A stretch of 46,342 nucleotides of DNA from Lentilactobacillus hilgardii DSM 20176 = ATCC 8290. Lineage in GTDB: Bacteria; Bacillota; Bacilli; Lactobacillales; Lactobacillaceae. The notes beneath the pieces were generated by a model that was not told where the DNA came from, ran no database searches, and saw only the letters and a program-made list of their open reading frames with translations. Numbering within the stretch: the stretch's first letter is position 1; every line of letters starts with the position of its first letter. The DNA lies in contig NZ_GG669992.1 of assembly GCF_000159315.1 (NCBI RefSeq), forward strand, positions 64,160 to 110,501, written 5' to 3'. Below, one piece after another: positions 1 through 8,520 of the stretch. The translations under genes were made by a program, and so were the position numbers.

Positions 1-196
1 GTTTGGTTTGGGTATTATTCCAAATATAAGCTTTTTGGCTTTTAGTACTTGAATAATACGGAATTGGTCCCGTAAATTTGGAGCCATCGAAAGAATAGTT
101 GCTTGGAATGGTGTTGGCAGATACCGAGCCAACACTTGCTAGACTAAGAAAAATAGCCCCTAACAGTAACAGAAACGACAAACTCTTTTTTAGCAT
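1..196 (-). CDS. Secreted repeat protein, N-terminal part only
   Basis: Reading the minus strand from an ATG at 196 gives 65 codons that stay open to the window edge. The SD GGAGG lies 8 nt upstream. The protein starts with a clear signal peptide: Lys-Lys, then a Leu-rich core, with a likely cut after SVSA at about residue 27. Near the edge it reads KAYIWNNTQTK, which resembles the AYMWN..HTKK start of the SH3-like repeats in the secreted protein encoded at 40981-42186. It is therefore probably another exported cell-surface protein with such repeats. The rest of the protein and any catalytic domain lie outside the window. Confidence 0.75.
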   Translation of the reverse strand, partial: MLKKSLSFLLLLGAIFLSLASVGSVSANTIPSNYSFDGSKFTGPIPYYSSTKSQKAYIWNNTQTK

Positions 197-226
197 ATTA
201 AATACCTCCACTACATGCATTATAAC

Positions 227-282
227 AAAAATCCTATTAAACTGATCTTTTAATCTTCAAGACTGGTTTAATAGGATTTTTT
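227..282 (-). terminator. Terminator downstream of rpiA, probably bidirectional
   Basis: AAAAATCCTATTAAAC at 227-242 pairs with GTTTAATAGGATTTTT at 266-281, a stem of about 15 bp. Read on the minus strand it closes rpiA; a T run follows on either strand. Confidence 0.8.
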
Positions 283-360
283 GATTGAACGGTCAAGAAC
301 CTCAGTTATATGGCTCTTCTACCCGACCAATTTTAATATGAATAACCAAAACGTGACATT

Positions 361-1083
361 TTATTTATAGGATGGATCAGCTTTAGGATTAATCAGGATC
401 TGAGGGGCTCCTTCTTTGCCCACAACAACCTCATTAACCGCATTTAAAAACAAACCGTGTTCAACCACGCCAACCGTGTTAATTAAGGTATCGGCCAGTT
501 TATCGGGGTTGTTAATTTCATGCAGGTGAAGATCCAAAATGATGTTATTTGAATCCGTTTTAAAGACCTTGCCGTCCTTATCAGTCCTGACAACCGGATT
601 GAATCCGGCATCGGAAAACTTTTTCAAAACATGATGACTGCCGAAAGGCTCTACGTCAACAGCTAGTGGAAAGGCACCAATTCGGTCAACAACTTTGGAT
701 TTGTCTACGATCCAAATAAGCTTTTTAGAATTGGCAGCCACAATTTTTTCCCAAAGCAGGTTTCCACCACCGCCTTTAATACCATTAAAATCGCTGTCAA
801 CCTGGTCGGCACCATCAATGGTTAAATCGATTGTGTCAATCGAATCCAAATCAACAATTTTTATTCCCAATGATTCAGCCTGCTTCGCTGTTGAAATTGA
901 CGTGGAAACGCCCGTAAATTTCAGGCCTTTTTCCTGAACCCGTCGTCCCAACTCATCGACCAGCATTGTAACCGTTGAGCCACTTCCAAGACCAACAATC
1001 ATACCGTCTTTAACATAATCTGCAGCTTTAACCGCCGCAGCCTTTTTTAACTTGTTCTGAAGCTCTGAATTGATCGTACTCAT
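361..1083 (-). CDS. rpiA: Ribose-5-phosphate isomerase A
   Basis: Interconverts ribose 5-phosphate and ribulose 5-phosphate in the cytosol, feeding the pentose phosphate and phosphoketolase routes that heterofermentative lactobacilli depend on. The 240 aa product has the family landmarks in order: GLGSGST phosphate loop at about 31-37, TIDGADQVD near 88-96, and the KGGGGNLLWEK stretch near 103-113 that carries the catalytic Glu. Length is normal (family 220-240 aa). The ATG at 1083 has an AAGGAGA SD 8-10 nt upstream. It stands alone between terminators; no operon partner is visible. Confidence 0.95.
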   Translation of the reverse strand: MSTINSELQNKLKKAAAVKAADYVKDGMIVGLGSGSTVTMLVDELGRRVQEKGLKFTGVSTSISTAKQAESLGIKIVDLDSIDTIDLTIDGADQVDSDFNGIKGGGGNLLWEKIVAANSKKLIWIVDKSKVVDRIGAFPLAVDVEPFGSHHVLKKFSDAGFNPVVRTDKDGKVFKTDSNNIILDLHLHEINNPDKLADTLINTVGVVEHGLFLNAVNEVVVGKEGAPQILINPKADPSYK

Positions 1084-1455
1084 GAATCTCCCATCTCCTT
1101 ATTTTTAAGGCCAACTTGACGTTTTTCTATTTCCAACTCCATCAATGTCAAAACACCTTTATAGCAACACGATATTGATAACTTTTATAAAAAAGGCGAA
1201 AAAATTTCTACTTGGATTGCTAAGCAGAAGTTGACCTCATTTTAACTGATTGGTCTCACAACACAAGAAATAAAATTTGTCCGGTTTTACAAGCCTTTTT
1301 AAAAATGGCTGTTTTCGGATTTTTGTCTTGCAATTTTCAATACATATAGCAGATCAACTTTATACCATTGATTTTACCCCAAATTTAAGCGGCAAAACAA
1401 AAACACCACTGTTATAAGCGATGCTTTCATTAAACCATTCATTTACAGTCTCAAC
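1084..1455. other. Intergenic region between oppA end and rpiA start
   Basis: 372 bp with no convincing gene on either strand. It must hold the rpiA promoter (minus strand). A TTGACA hexamer is present at 1146-1151 (minus), but I see no good -10 at the right distance. No strong terminator hairpin for the opp operon was found. Confidence 0.5.
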
Positions 1456-3257
1456 CTATTTTGGATTTGTGGCAGTCAATGATAGATTACTCCAGAACTC
1501 GTTGGTTCCCTCTGTTGTGACACTATATCCCTTAACCCGTGTATTAACCGGTGTCCAAGATAAGTTGAATTCTTCTGGTGCATAAGCAGCTTGATCATTC
1601 ATATACTGTTGCCACTTTTTAAACTGCTGAGCCCGATATTTTGCATTCCAGGCTTTTTCATTATTCAAACTATTGAGCAACTGGGTATTCTTCTTAGTCG
1701 CAAAATGTCCATAATTATAAGGTGCATCAGCTCCATAAATCTGAGTTGGTGTTGGTTCCGATGACGTAGACCATGCAGCATTCCAAATATCAATTGCATC
1801 TTGCTTTGGCTTTTGAATAGTTGAATAAAAACTGTTCATTTCCATCGGCTTACCAGTTGTATACTTAACATTTAACCCCAATTTATGCCACTGTTGTACA
1901 TAATATTGATAAGTTGCCTCCGTAGCAGATGAACTTTGCATAGCCCCGAAATGAATGATAAGCTTCTTTCCCTTCGGATCTGTGCGCCATTTACCGTGCT
2001 TTTTATAGCCAGCCTTATTCAAAAGTGACTTAGCCTTTTTCATATTATAAGGGAAACCGGCTGCTTTTGAATTATAGACATTTTTAAAGACAGGTGGAAT
2101 TAATACATTAGCACGCCATGTCAATCCATTACCAAACTTTTTACTTACTTGATTGATATCGATTGCATACATCATTGCTTTTCGAAGGTTCTTATTGGCC
2201 ATCTTAGCATTCTTATTCATTTCGTTTAAACCTGTCTTGGTATTCATTTGACCAAGGTTAAAGCCAAAGTACGAATAATTCATTGATGGTGTTCCAACTT
2301 CGGCATAGTCTTTCAAAGTCTTAAGCTTAGGATATTGACTTGATGGCATAACGATATTTTGCTGACCATTCGCGAAATCATATTTTTTGGATTTAAAAGC
2401 CGCAACAATGTTGTTTGACGAAACCACTTGAATTGTAATGTGCTTAATCTGAGCCTTTTTACCATAATAATAAGAGTTGGGTGACCAACTAGTCGATTCT
2501 CCCTGGACAATCTTATCTAACTTATATGGGCCGGTAAAAATCGGATTCTTTCGTACTTTTGGTGATGCAGCCAGCTTAGAAATAGGGGTTTTACCATAAT
2601 ATTCATATGGCTCAACAGTCTGCCACAAGAATGAACTTCCAAGATACTGCATTGAAGGCGACATTCTAGTGTAATGAATAGTAGCAGTTCTGCCCTTTTG
2701 ACCATCTGGATATGTAATTCCTGAAATTGTTTTTGCTTTACCTGCGTGATAAGCGGCCATTCCTTTAATTGCAGCATAGTCAGATGAGTACTGCTGTGAA
2801 GCTGTCTTTTTGTTACCAATGATTTCATATGGATATTCAATATCCTTCGCTGTCACTTTCGCACCATTCGACCAACGGGCATTTTTGCGCAACGTGATTG
2901 TGGCAGTCTTCGCTTTACGGTTCAATCGCAAATTAGCTAACCCGCCATCAATGATTTTATAATTCTTTGTAACATTAAAAAGACTGTCACCACCACCAGG
3001 AGAAAAAACATCACTATCTTCTGCATTAGTCAATAGTGTTGGTGACGAAATTCCAGCAAACGGTGCATCATTAACTTCAGCGACCCTTAAAGTGCTATTA
3101 TTTCCTGCCGTAGTTGCTTTACCGGATCCACTATACGTTTCCGGCATTGATACATGTTTAGTTGTTCCTGAATTGCTACTTTTGTTATTACCACAAGCAG
3201 CCAGCGTCAAAGCTGACAAACCAACCAATCCGGCCATCAGCCATTTTTTCTTGCTCA
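1456..3257 (-). CDS. oppA: Oligopeptide ABC transporter, substrate-binding lipoprotein
   Basis: Binds extracellular peptides and hands them to the OppBC channel. The product has a lipoprotein signal (Lys-rich start, hydrophobic core, lipobox LAAC), so it should be lipid-anchored on the outer face of the membrane. The body is a family-5 solute-binding protein of about 600 aa. Two in-frame ATGs lie close together at 3264 and 3257. The SD AGGGA abuts the first, so the second (protein start MSKKK) is the likely start. It is the last gene of a minus-strand oppDFBCA cluster, 90 bp behind oppC, and may have its own promoter. Peptide specificity cannot be read from sequence. Confidence 0.9.
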
Positions 3258-3298
3258 TAAACATCCCTATTGAAACTCGCCATTAAAACTCCCTCAAT

Positions 3299-3326
3299 AC
3301 TATATAAAAAGCATCATCTCCCTCAA
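3299..3326 (-). promoter_or_regulatory. Possible internal promoter for oppA
   Basis: On the minus strand TTGAGG (3326-3321), a 16-nt spacer and TATAGT (3304-3299) sit in the oppC-oppA gap, about 40 nt ahead of the oppA start. An extra promoter would give the binding protein in excess of the permease, as is common for opp systems. Confidence 0.4.
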
Positions 3327-3348
3327 TAATTGTAAATACACAGATTCT

Positions 3349-4304
3349 CTACGACTTATCTTTACCGCGCCGCTGAGCCGCGTTCGTGGTGCGCCTCATT
3401 ACCTGACCGATGTAACTGATTGCTAAACAAAGAATAATAATTTCGACCGCTGCGGGTAACCAAGTCCACCAATAACCGGTAATATTCTCAGGATCGTTTG
3501 CGTTAGCGATTAATGTCCCAAGCGATGGTGTGCCTAGTGGAAGTCCAAATCCTAAAAAGGAAAGCCCAGTTTCAACTCCGATATTTTCAGCAAACGATAA
3601 AGTTGTATCAACAATAATCAACGATGAAATATTCGGCATAATTTCTCGAAAAATAATTTTAAAATTGCCGGTTCCTGAGGTTTTTGACGCTGCTACATAA
3701 TCCTTTTGCGATTCTGAAAGAGTTCGTGAGCGAATCAAACGAGATGTCCCCATCCAATAAAAAATCGATAAAATCAATGTTAAGGTAATGGCATTGTAAT
3801 GAGGCACAATTGTCACAATGACAATAATCGTCATGAGCATTGGAATAATCATCATAAAATCATATACTCGTTGCATGCCCAAATCGATCATTCCGCCAAA
3901 GTATCCTGAAATCAACCCCCAGCAAATTCCGAACGTTGAGGAAATGACGGTTAGTCCAATTGCAATACAGATTGAGTTTCGTGAACCAACAACTAATTCC
4001 TTTGCTATTGACGACCACCGGCATCAGCTCCCAACCAATACTCAGAAGAAAAAGGCTTGGCATAATACCCCATAATATTGGTTTCCATCATTTTAGGCAC
4101 ATCAATAAACATGGATGAAATGATGACAAATAAAATGAACGCAACCAAAATAAATAAGGAAATCAATGCCGGCTTATCAGCCACGAATTCACGCCACATA
4201 ATTTTAGCCGCCGATGGTGTTGCTTCCTGACTTGCTTCTTTGGTTAATCTATCCAAATCCTTTTCAGAAATTGTCGTAACGTCTTCAACATCTTTCTTGA
4301 CCAT
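3349..4304 (-). pseudogene. oppC: Oligopeptide ABC permease OppC, one-base frameshift
   Basis: Second membrane subunit of the Opp importer. The ATG at 4304 has a strong SD (AGGGGGGA) and encodes an N-terminal cytoplasmic tail, TM1 and the motif YWLGADAGGR. The frame then hits TAG at 4007-4005. Moving to the next frame at about 4011 gives SIAKELVVGSRNS, then the TM core, LISGYFGG and the rest of a normal OppC to 3349. The span of 956 nt becomes 319 codons if one base (a second T after CGT) is restored. OppB ends 11 bp upstream. This is either a true one-base deletion that would inactivate the importer, or a sequence error. Confidence 0.88.
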
Positions 4305-4315
4305 TTCGATCCCCC

Positions 4316-5275
4316 CTATTCAACTCGAACACGTGGGTCGACAATACTTAACGCAATATCAGAAAGTAACGTTCCCATCAGGTTCAGAAACCCATACAAC
4401 AGAACCAACGCCGTAATAACGGTATAATCCCGGAAATTTATCGCATTTAAAAACAACAGGCCCATCCCAGGATATGAGAAAACCATTTCGGTAAAAATCG
4501 ATCCACCAAGCAAACCGGTAATTGAATATCCTGCAAAGGCAGCAATTGGTAACAGCGAGTTTCTAAAGATATGGTGCCGGTAAATATCTTTCATTGGAAC
4601 GCCCTTTGCTCGAGCAGTTCTGACATAATCCGAATGCTTGGCATCAATAACTTCCGAACGGAGGTATTGAACAATATTAACCGTCCCAAAAAGAGCTCCC
4701 AGCAGTCCAGGTAAAATAATATGGCCGAGACGTGATATGAGAGAACCGCCAAAACCGCTAGCCTGCGATGAGATAGATCCACTTGTCGGAAACCAATTGA
4801 GCGTATAACCGAAAACCCAGATTCCGATAACCAACACTACGAAAAATGGAATTGACATCGTAACATATGTATAAATTCGAACCAGAGTATCCTGCAGCTT
4901 TCCTTCATGCCGACCAGCATAAATTCCCAATGGCAAACCGATGACATACGTCAAAGCCATCGTGAAAAGTGCTAACCATAAAGTATTCGTGCCCCGTTGT
5001 TTAATTAAATCAATAACCGGTTCCTGATATTCGTAACTGATTCCAAGGTTCCCATGGAATAAATGAACGACCCAGTTCCAATATTGCTGATACCAAGGGT
5101 CATAAAGGCCATGAATAACCATTAGATGGTGAATTTGAGCCTGACTGGCTCGCGGATTGATCGTTCCGGTAAATGGATCTCCCGGCATCGCTTTTGCCAA
5201 TAGGAAAACCAAAATACTTAATATAACCAATTCCGGAATCATAATTAAAAGTCGTCGTAAAATTGTCTTCCACAT
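4316..5275 (-). CDS. oppB: Oligopeptide ABC transporter permease OppB
   Basis: Integral membrane half of the Opp channel, 319 aa with about six TM segments. The family N-terminus is visible (a single TM, then AKAMPGDPF), as is the EAA-type coupling loop near RTARAKGVPMKDIYRHHIFRN. Its ATG at 5275 overlaps the stop of oppF (TAATG), so the two are translationally coupled. It is intact, unlike its partner OppC. Confidence 0.93.
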   Translation of the reverse strand: MWKTILRRLLIMIPELVILSILVFLLAKAMPGDPFTGTINPRASQAQIHHLMVIHGLYDPWYQQYWNWVVHLFHGNLGISYEYQEPVIDLIKQRGTNTLWLALFTMALTYVIGLPLGIYAGRHEGKLQDTLVRIYTYVTMSIPFFVVLVIGIWVFGYTLNWFPTSGSISSQASGFGGSLISRLGHIILPGLLGALFGTVNIVQYLRSEVIDAKHSDYVRTARAKGVPMKDIYRHHIFRNSLLPIAAFAGYSITGLLGGSIFTEMVFSYPGMGLLFLNAINFRDYTVITALVLLYGFLNLMGTLLSDIALSIVDPRVRVE

Positions 5276-6255
5276 TAGATAGTCGCTCCCTCATCATTCA
5301 TTTTCTGACGATATTGCCGCGCTTCATCAGGTGGTAGCGCAACTGAATGCGTCAGCGATACTTTGGTTAGTGGAAAGGCCATATTCTCTTTATCGTAGTA
5401 TTTTTGGTGTTGCTCTTGATAGACTCTTTCGATTTTTAGGCGATTTTGCCGGTGCTCCTCACGATGAGTAACGTTTGTTTCAGGAATTGCAGCAAGTAAT
5501 CGTTTAGTGTAAATATGCATTGGGTGGCTATATATGTCTTCACGACTCCCCATTTCAACAATTCGTCCCCGATTCATAATCGCAATATTCTTACACATAT
5601 GCCGGACAACACCTAAATCATGTGAAATAAATAAATACGAAATGCCAAACTCCCGTTGAATCTTCTTCATAAAGTTAAGCACCTGTGCCTGAACGGAAAG
5701 ATCCAATGCCGAAACCGGTTCATCTGCAATAATCAATCGTGGATGAGTTGCGACAGCTCTGGCAACCCCTATCCGTTGTCGTTGACCACCGGAAAATTGA
5801 TGAGGATACTTATACAAAGCATCCGGATCCAAACCAACAATATCAAGCAGTTGCAACACCCTTAATTTTTCAGCATCTTTACTTAAGTGCTCAAAGTTTC
5901 TTAAAGGTTCGGCAATAATATCCTCAATCCTTTTTCGAGGATTCAAACTAGATAAGGAATCCTGAAAAATCATTTGAACATCATGATTGTAATTTAATCT
6001 CCGCCGATTTTCGGCTTCGATGACGTTTTTTCCTTTATATGTAACGGTTCCCGAAGTGGCCTTTTCCAATCCGATAATGGCTTTGGCTGTTGTTGATTTA
6101 CCAGATCCTGATTCACCAACCAAGCCATATGTCTCTCCCTCTTCGATATTAAATGTGACACCATCAACCGCCTTTACGTTATCGACAATCCGGTTCCAGA
6201 AGCCACCCCGAATTGGATAATGTACTTTTAAATTATTAATTTCAATCAAGCTCAT
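5275..6255 (-). CDS. oppF: Oligopeptide ABC transporter ATP-binding protein OppF
   Basis: Cytosolic ATPase that drives peptide import with OppD. It shows Walker A GESGSGKST, the Q-loop region QMIFQDSL, signature SGGQRQR, Walker B LIIADEP, the D-loop SALD and the H-loop FISHDL, plus the OppF C-terminal extension. The start chosen is the ATG at 6255 (protein start MSLIEINNL), because it overlaps the oppD stop as TGATG and has GAGGGA upstream. A longer reading to 6315 would lie inside oppD. Confidence 0.93.
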   Translation of the reverse strand: MSLIEINNLKVHYPIRGGFWNRIVDNVKAVDGVTFNIEEGETYGLVGESGSGKSTTAKAIIGLEKATSGTVTYKGKNVIEAENRRRLNYNHDVQMIFQDSLSSLNPRKRIEDIIAEPLRNFEHLSKDAEKLRVLQLLDIVGLDPDALYKYPHQFSGGQRQRIGVARAVATHPRLIIADEPVSALDLSVQAQVLNFMKKIQREFGISYLFISHDLGVVRHMCKNIAIMNRGRIVEMGSREDIYSHPMHIYTKRLLAAIPETNVTHREEHRQNRLKIERVYQEQHQKYYDKENMAFPLTKVSLTHSVALPPDEARQYRQKMNDEGATI

Positions 6256-7277
6256 CAATGAAGTCCCTCTTTCTCCACTTGATCCGGAAAATAAAAATGT
6301 TTGTAACAAGTACACCTAACCAGATGATCTTCCCCTAAATCATGCATAATAGGATTTTTTTCATGATCAGAAGCAGAAATCCATGGAATACGGGGTGCAA
6401 ACCGATCGCCACTCTTTGGCATTCTCTGCAGTGATGGAACCATCCCGGAAATGACATAGAGTTCATCGCCTTCGTCATTACGTTGCGGCATCGATCTTAG
6501 TAATGATCGTGTATACGGATGCTTTGGGTCATCAAAAATCTGTTCAACACTACCTTGTTCAACAATTTGACCTGCGTACATAACTGCTACCCGATCGGCT
6601 GTTTCGGCAACCACTCCCAAATCATGAGTAATCAAGATAATCCCGGCATGATTTTCCCTTTGGATTTCCCTTAGAACATCCAAAATTTGGGCTTGAATCG
6701 TGACATCCAAAGCCGTAGTAGGTTCATCAGCAATAATTAAATCCGGCTTACATGCAATAGCAATCGCAATAATAATCCGTTGTCTCATACCACCGGACAG
6801 TTGATGCGGGAACTGATGAGCAGTTCGATCGGGATTATCGATTCCCACTTCATTTAGCAATTCAATCACGCGATCATGACGTTGCTTCTCAGTCATTTTG
6901 GTATGATAAACCATAACTTCCTGAATTTGATCTTCAATCCGTTTCAAAGGATTAAGTGCGGATAAAGGATCTTGAAAAATCATTCCAATTTTCAAGCCGC
7001 GAACTTTGCTATATCCGCTTTCATCAAGAGTTAATAGATCGGTCCCTTCAAAGTTGACTTTACCCGATATCTTAGTTTCTTCGGGATCATGGAGTCCCAT
7101 AATCGTGGTAGCAAGCGTACTCTTTCCACAGCCTGATTCCCCTACAATTGCTAAAATTTCATCATGCTGTACTTGTAAGCTTACATCAGAAACCGCGTCA
7201 TAATAGGCATTATTAATCTTAAAGGCCGTGCTAACATTTTCAACGTCCAAAAGTGAATTTTTATTTTCACTGGCCAT
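6255..7277 (-). CDS. oppD: Oligopeptide ABC transporter ATP-binding protein OppD
   Basis: First gene of the opp operon; ATPase partner of OppF. Walker A GESGCGKST, Q-loop GMIFQDPL, signature LSGGMRQR, Walker B LIIADEP and ITHDLG are all present. It ends with the Cys-containing oligopeptide/dipeptide C-terminal domain (VRCTCYKH), a region that carries an Fe-S cluster in some Opp/Dpp ATPases. The ATG at 7277 has SD AAGGGAGA 7 nt upstream; a TTG further out (7298) is less likely. The order oppD-F-B-C-A is the usual one in lactic acid bacteria. Confidence 0.93.
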   Translation of the reverse strand: MASENKNSLLDVENVSTAFKINNAYYDAVSDVSLQVQHDEILAIVGESGCGKSTLATTIMGLHDPEETKISGKVNFEGTDLLTLDESGYSKVRGLKIGMIFQDPLSALNPLKRIEDQIQEVMVYHTKMTEKQRHDRVIELLNEVGIDNPDRTAHQFPHQLSGGMRQRIIIAIAIACKPDLIIADEPTTALDVTIQAQILDVLREIQRENHAGIILITHDLGVVAETADRVAVMYAGQIVEQGSVEQIFDDPKHPYTRSLLRSMPQRNDEGDELYVISGMVPSLQRMPKSGDRFAPRIPWISASDHEKNPIMHDLGEDHLVRCTCYKHFYFPDQVEKEGLH

Positions 7278-7366
7278 ATTCAATCTCCCTTTTAACAAAA
7301 ATATGAAACGTTCTCATTTGTTTTTTGTGAAAAACTTATTGTACTTACTCAAAATTAGATAATCTC

Positions 7367-7394
7367 ATTGTATTCTCATTTCGAAATTTGTTAA
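7367..7394 (-). promoter_or_regulatory. Candidate opp operon promoter
   Basis: Minus strand TTAACA (7394-7389), 16-nt spacer, TACAAT (7372-7367), about 90 nt ahead of oppD. Both hexamers are one mismatch from consensus. Confidence 0.5.
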
Positions 7395-7407
7395 AGTATT
7401 TTCAGAA

Positions 7408-7441
7408 AAAAATAAAAAAAAAAAGTCAGAATACACTGACT
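7408..7441 (-). terminator. Terminator ahead of the opp promoter
   Basis: Minus strand AGTCAG, 6-nt loop, CTGACT, followed by a run of about ten T. It lies 260 bp beyond the gene at 7700-8353 and just upstream of the opp promoter, so it should isolate opp from readthrough. Confidence 0.6.
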
Positions 7442-7699
7442 CCTTTTATAACAAGTAACAAAATAATGCTATTAATTTTATATATCAGTTACTTAATTAC
7501 TAGAAAATTAACGTTTCTCTTTGTGTTTAAGATCTCACGAACTCTTTAACAAAGTTAATTAAATTAACACTGGTTGCACTTATTAAAAACTTCTATAACA
7601 TCAACAATTACTGATGTTGACTTTACTTACTTCAATATTTACATTTTTGAGAAGTCTCAATTTGCACCAAAGCTTTAAAAAGACAACAAAACGTTTGCC
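7442..7699. other. AT-rich intergenic region with palindromes
   Basis: This is the greater part of the gap of about 420 bp between oppD and the gene at 7700. No gene is seen. It holds a perfect odd palindrome GTTAATT-A-AATTAAC (7554-7568) and an inverted repeat AACATCA-8 nt-TGATGTT (7597-7618). Either could be a regulator site; neither has a T run that would make it a terminator. Confidence 0.45.
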
Positions 7700-8353
7700 T
7701 TATTTATTAACCACCGTAAACCGCTCATTCCGATGTGTAGGATTAACAATTTCATCAACGATGGCTTTTCCAACCGTTCCAGATGTTACCTCGGACTTAC
7801 CCGCATCATTTCTTAAAAGATCATTGTGTCCAAGCTCATAATCGGCAAGGTCTCCGGGCACAAAGTTTGAGCTCGGTGAAATAGCTACCCAATTAACATC
7901 TTTAACGTTGGACAAAAATTCATATTCCTTGGACTGTGCCCGCGGTGTCGCAATAAACTGCTCTTTGTTGGGCAGCCCTTCAAGACGCTCAATCAACCGG
8001 TGACCACTGCCAATGTAAAGACTGGCTGCACCAAGAATAAAGAATAGCCGCGGCTTATCCTGCCCTTTGACAAGGTCCACCAAATGCTCCGCTAATTCAA
8101 TGTGTTGTTGAGCCTTGCTGGGATCATGACCAGGTGAAAAGGCATCAACAACCACATCCAAGTCAGCGATATCAGGCTTTTGAATATCAAATACATCAAT
8201 GACACTATAAGTTGTTTGATCGCCAAACATGTCTCTGGCCTTGCTCTCATTTCGAACAAATGCTTTAACATTCAGCCCCTGCTTAAGTGCCTCTTTTGTA
8301 ATTGCACTGCCGGCCATACTGGTGGCGCCAATTACACCAATCGAAAGTGCCAT
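7700..8353 (-). CDS. NAD(P)-binding Rossmann protein, NmrA/YwnB-like
   Basis: A 217 aa atypical short-chain dehydrogenase-like protein. The N-terminus GVIGATSMAGSAITKEAL is a Rossmann nucleotide loop of the GATGxxG type. VVVDAFSP near residue 70 and the absence of a Tyr-x3-Lys pair in the classical position fit the NAD(P)H-binding NmrA/YwnB group rather than a classical SDR. These proteins act as redox sensors or small reductases; the substrate is unknown. The SD is TTGGAGGG ahead of ATG 8353. It is a single gene, and its promoter contains a perfect palindrome, so it is probably repressor-controlled. Confidence 0.8.
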   Translation of the reverse strand: MALSIGVIGATSMAGSAITKEALKQGLNVKAFVRNESKARDMFGDQTTYSVIDVFDIQKPDIADLDVVVDAFSPGHDPSKAQQHIELAEHLVDLVKGQDKPRLFFILGAASLYIGSGHRLIERLEGLPNKEQFIATPRAQSKEYEFLSNVKDVNWVAISPSSNFVPGDLADYELGHNDLLRNDAGKSEVTSGTVGKAIVDEIVNPTHRNERFTVVNK

Positions 8354-8420
8354 AAAAATCCCTCCAATTTATCAGATCATGTCAAAATTGACTAGAAGAA
8401 TAACTTTATTAATCACTACT

Positions 8421-8449
8421 AGTATCTGATATTCAGATAACCAGGTCAA
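8421..8449 (-). promoter_or_regulatory. Promoter with embedded 17-bp operator palindrome
   Basis: On the minus strand TTGACC (8449-8444), a 17-nt spacer and GATACT (8426-8421). The perfect inverted repeat TATCTGA-N3-TCAGATA at 8423-8439 fills the spacer and touches the -10. A bound repressor would block RNA polymerase. The regulator is not identifiable here. Confidence 0.6.
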
Positions 8450-8473
8450 TTGATTCGACTAGTTGTTATACAT

Positions 8474-8500
8474 CAAAAAAAGAGAATCAAGATAGTCTCT
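8474..8500 (-). terminator. Weak terminator after malP
   Basis: Minus strand AGAGA, 10-nt loop, TCTCT, then seven T. It is a short stem placed about 20 bp after the maltose phosphorylase stop. Confidence 0.45.
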
Positions 8501-8520
8501 ATCCCAATTCCCCTTAAAAA

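Noticed and set aside
4000-4020. Programmed frameshift in oppC
   Set aside because: The site CGTCAATAG has no slippery heptamer and I see no stimulating structure; OppC families elsewhere are not made this way. A deletion or sequence error is simpler.
7408-7441. Attenuator within the opp leader
   Set aside because: The hairpin lies upstream of the best opp promoter, so it would not be in the opp transcript; an insulating terminator is more likely.
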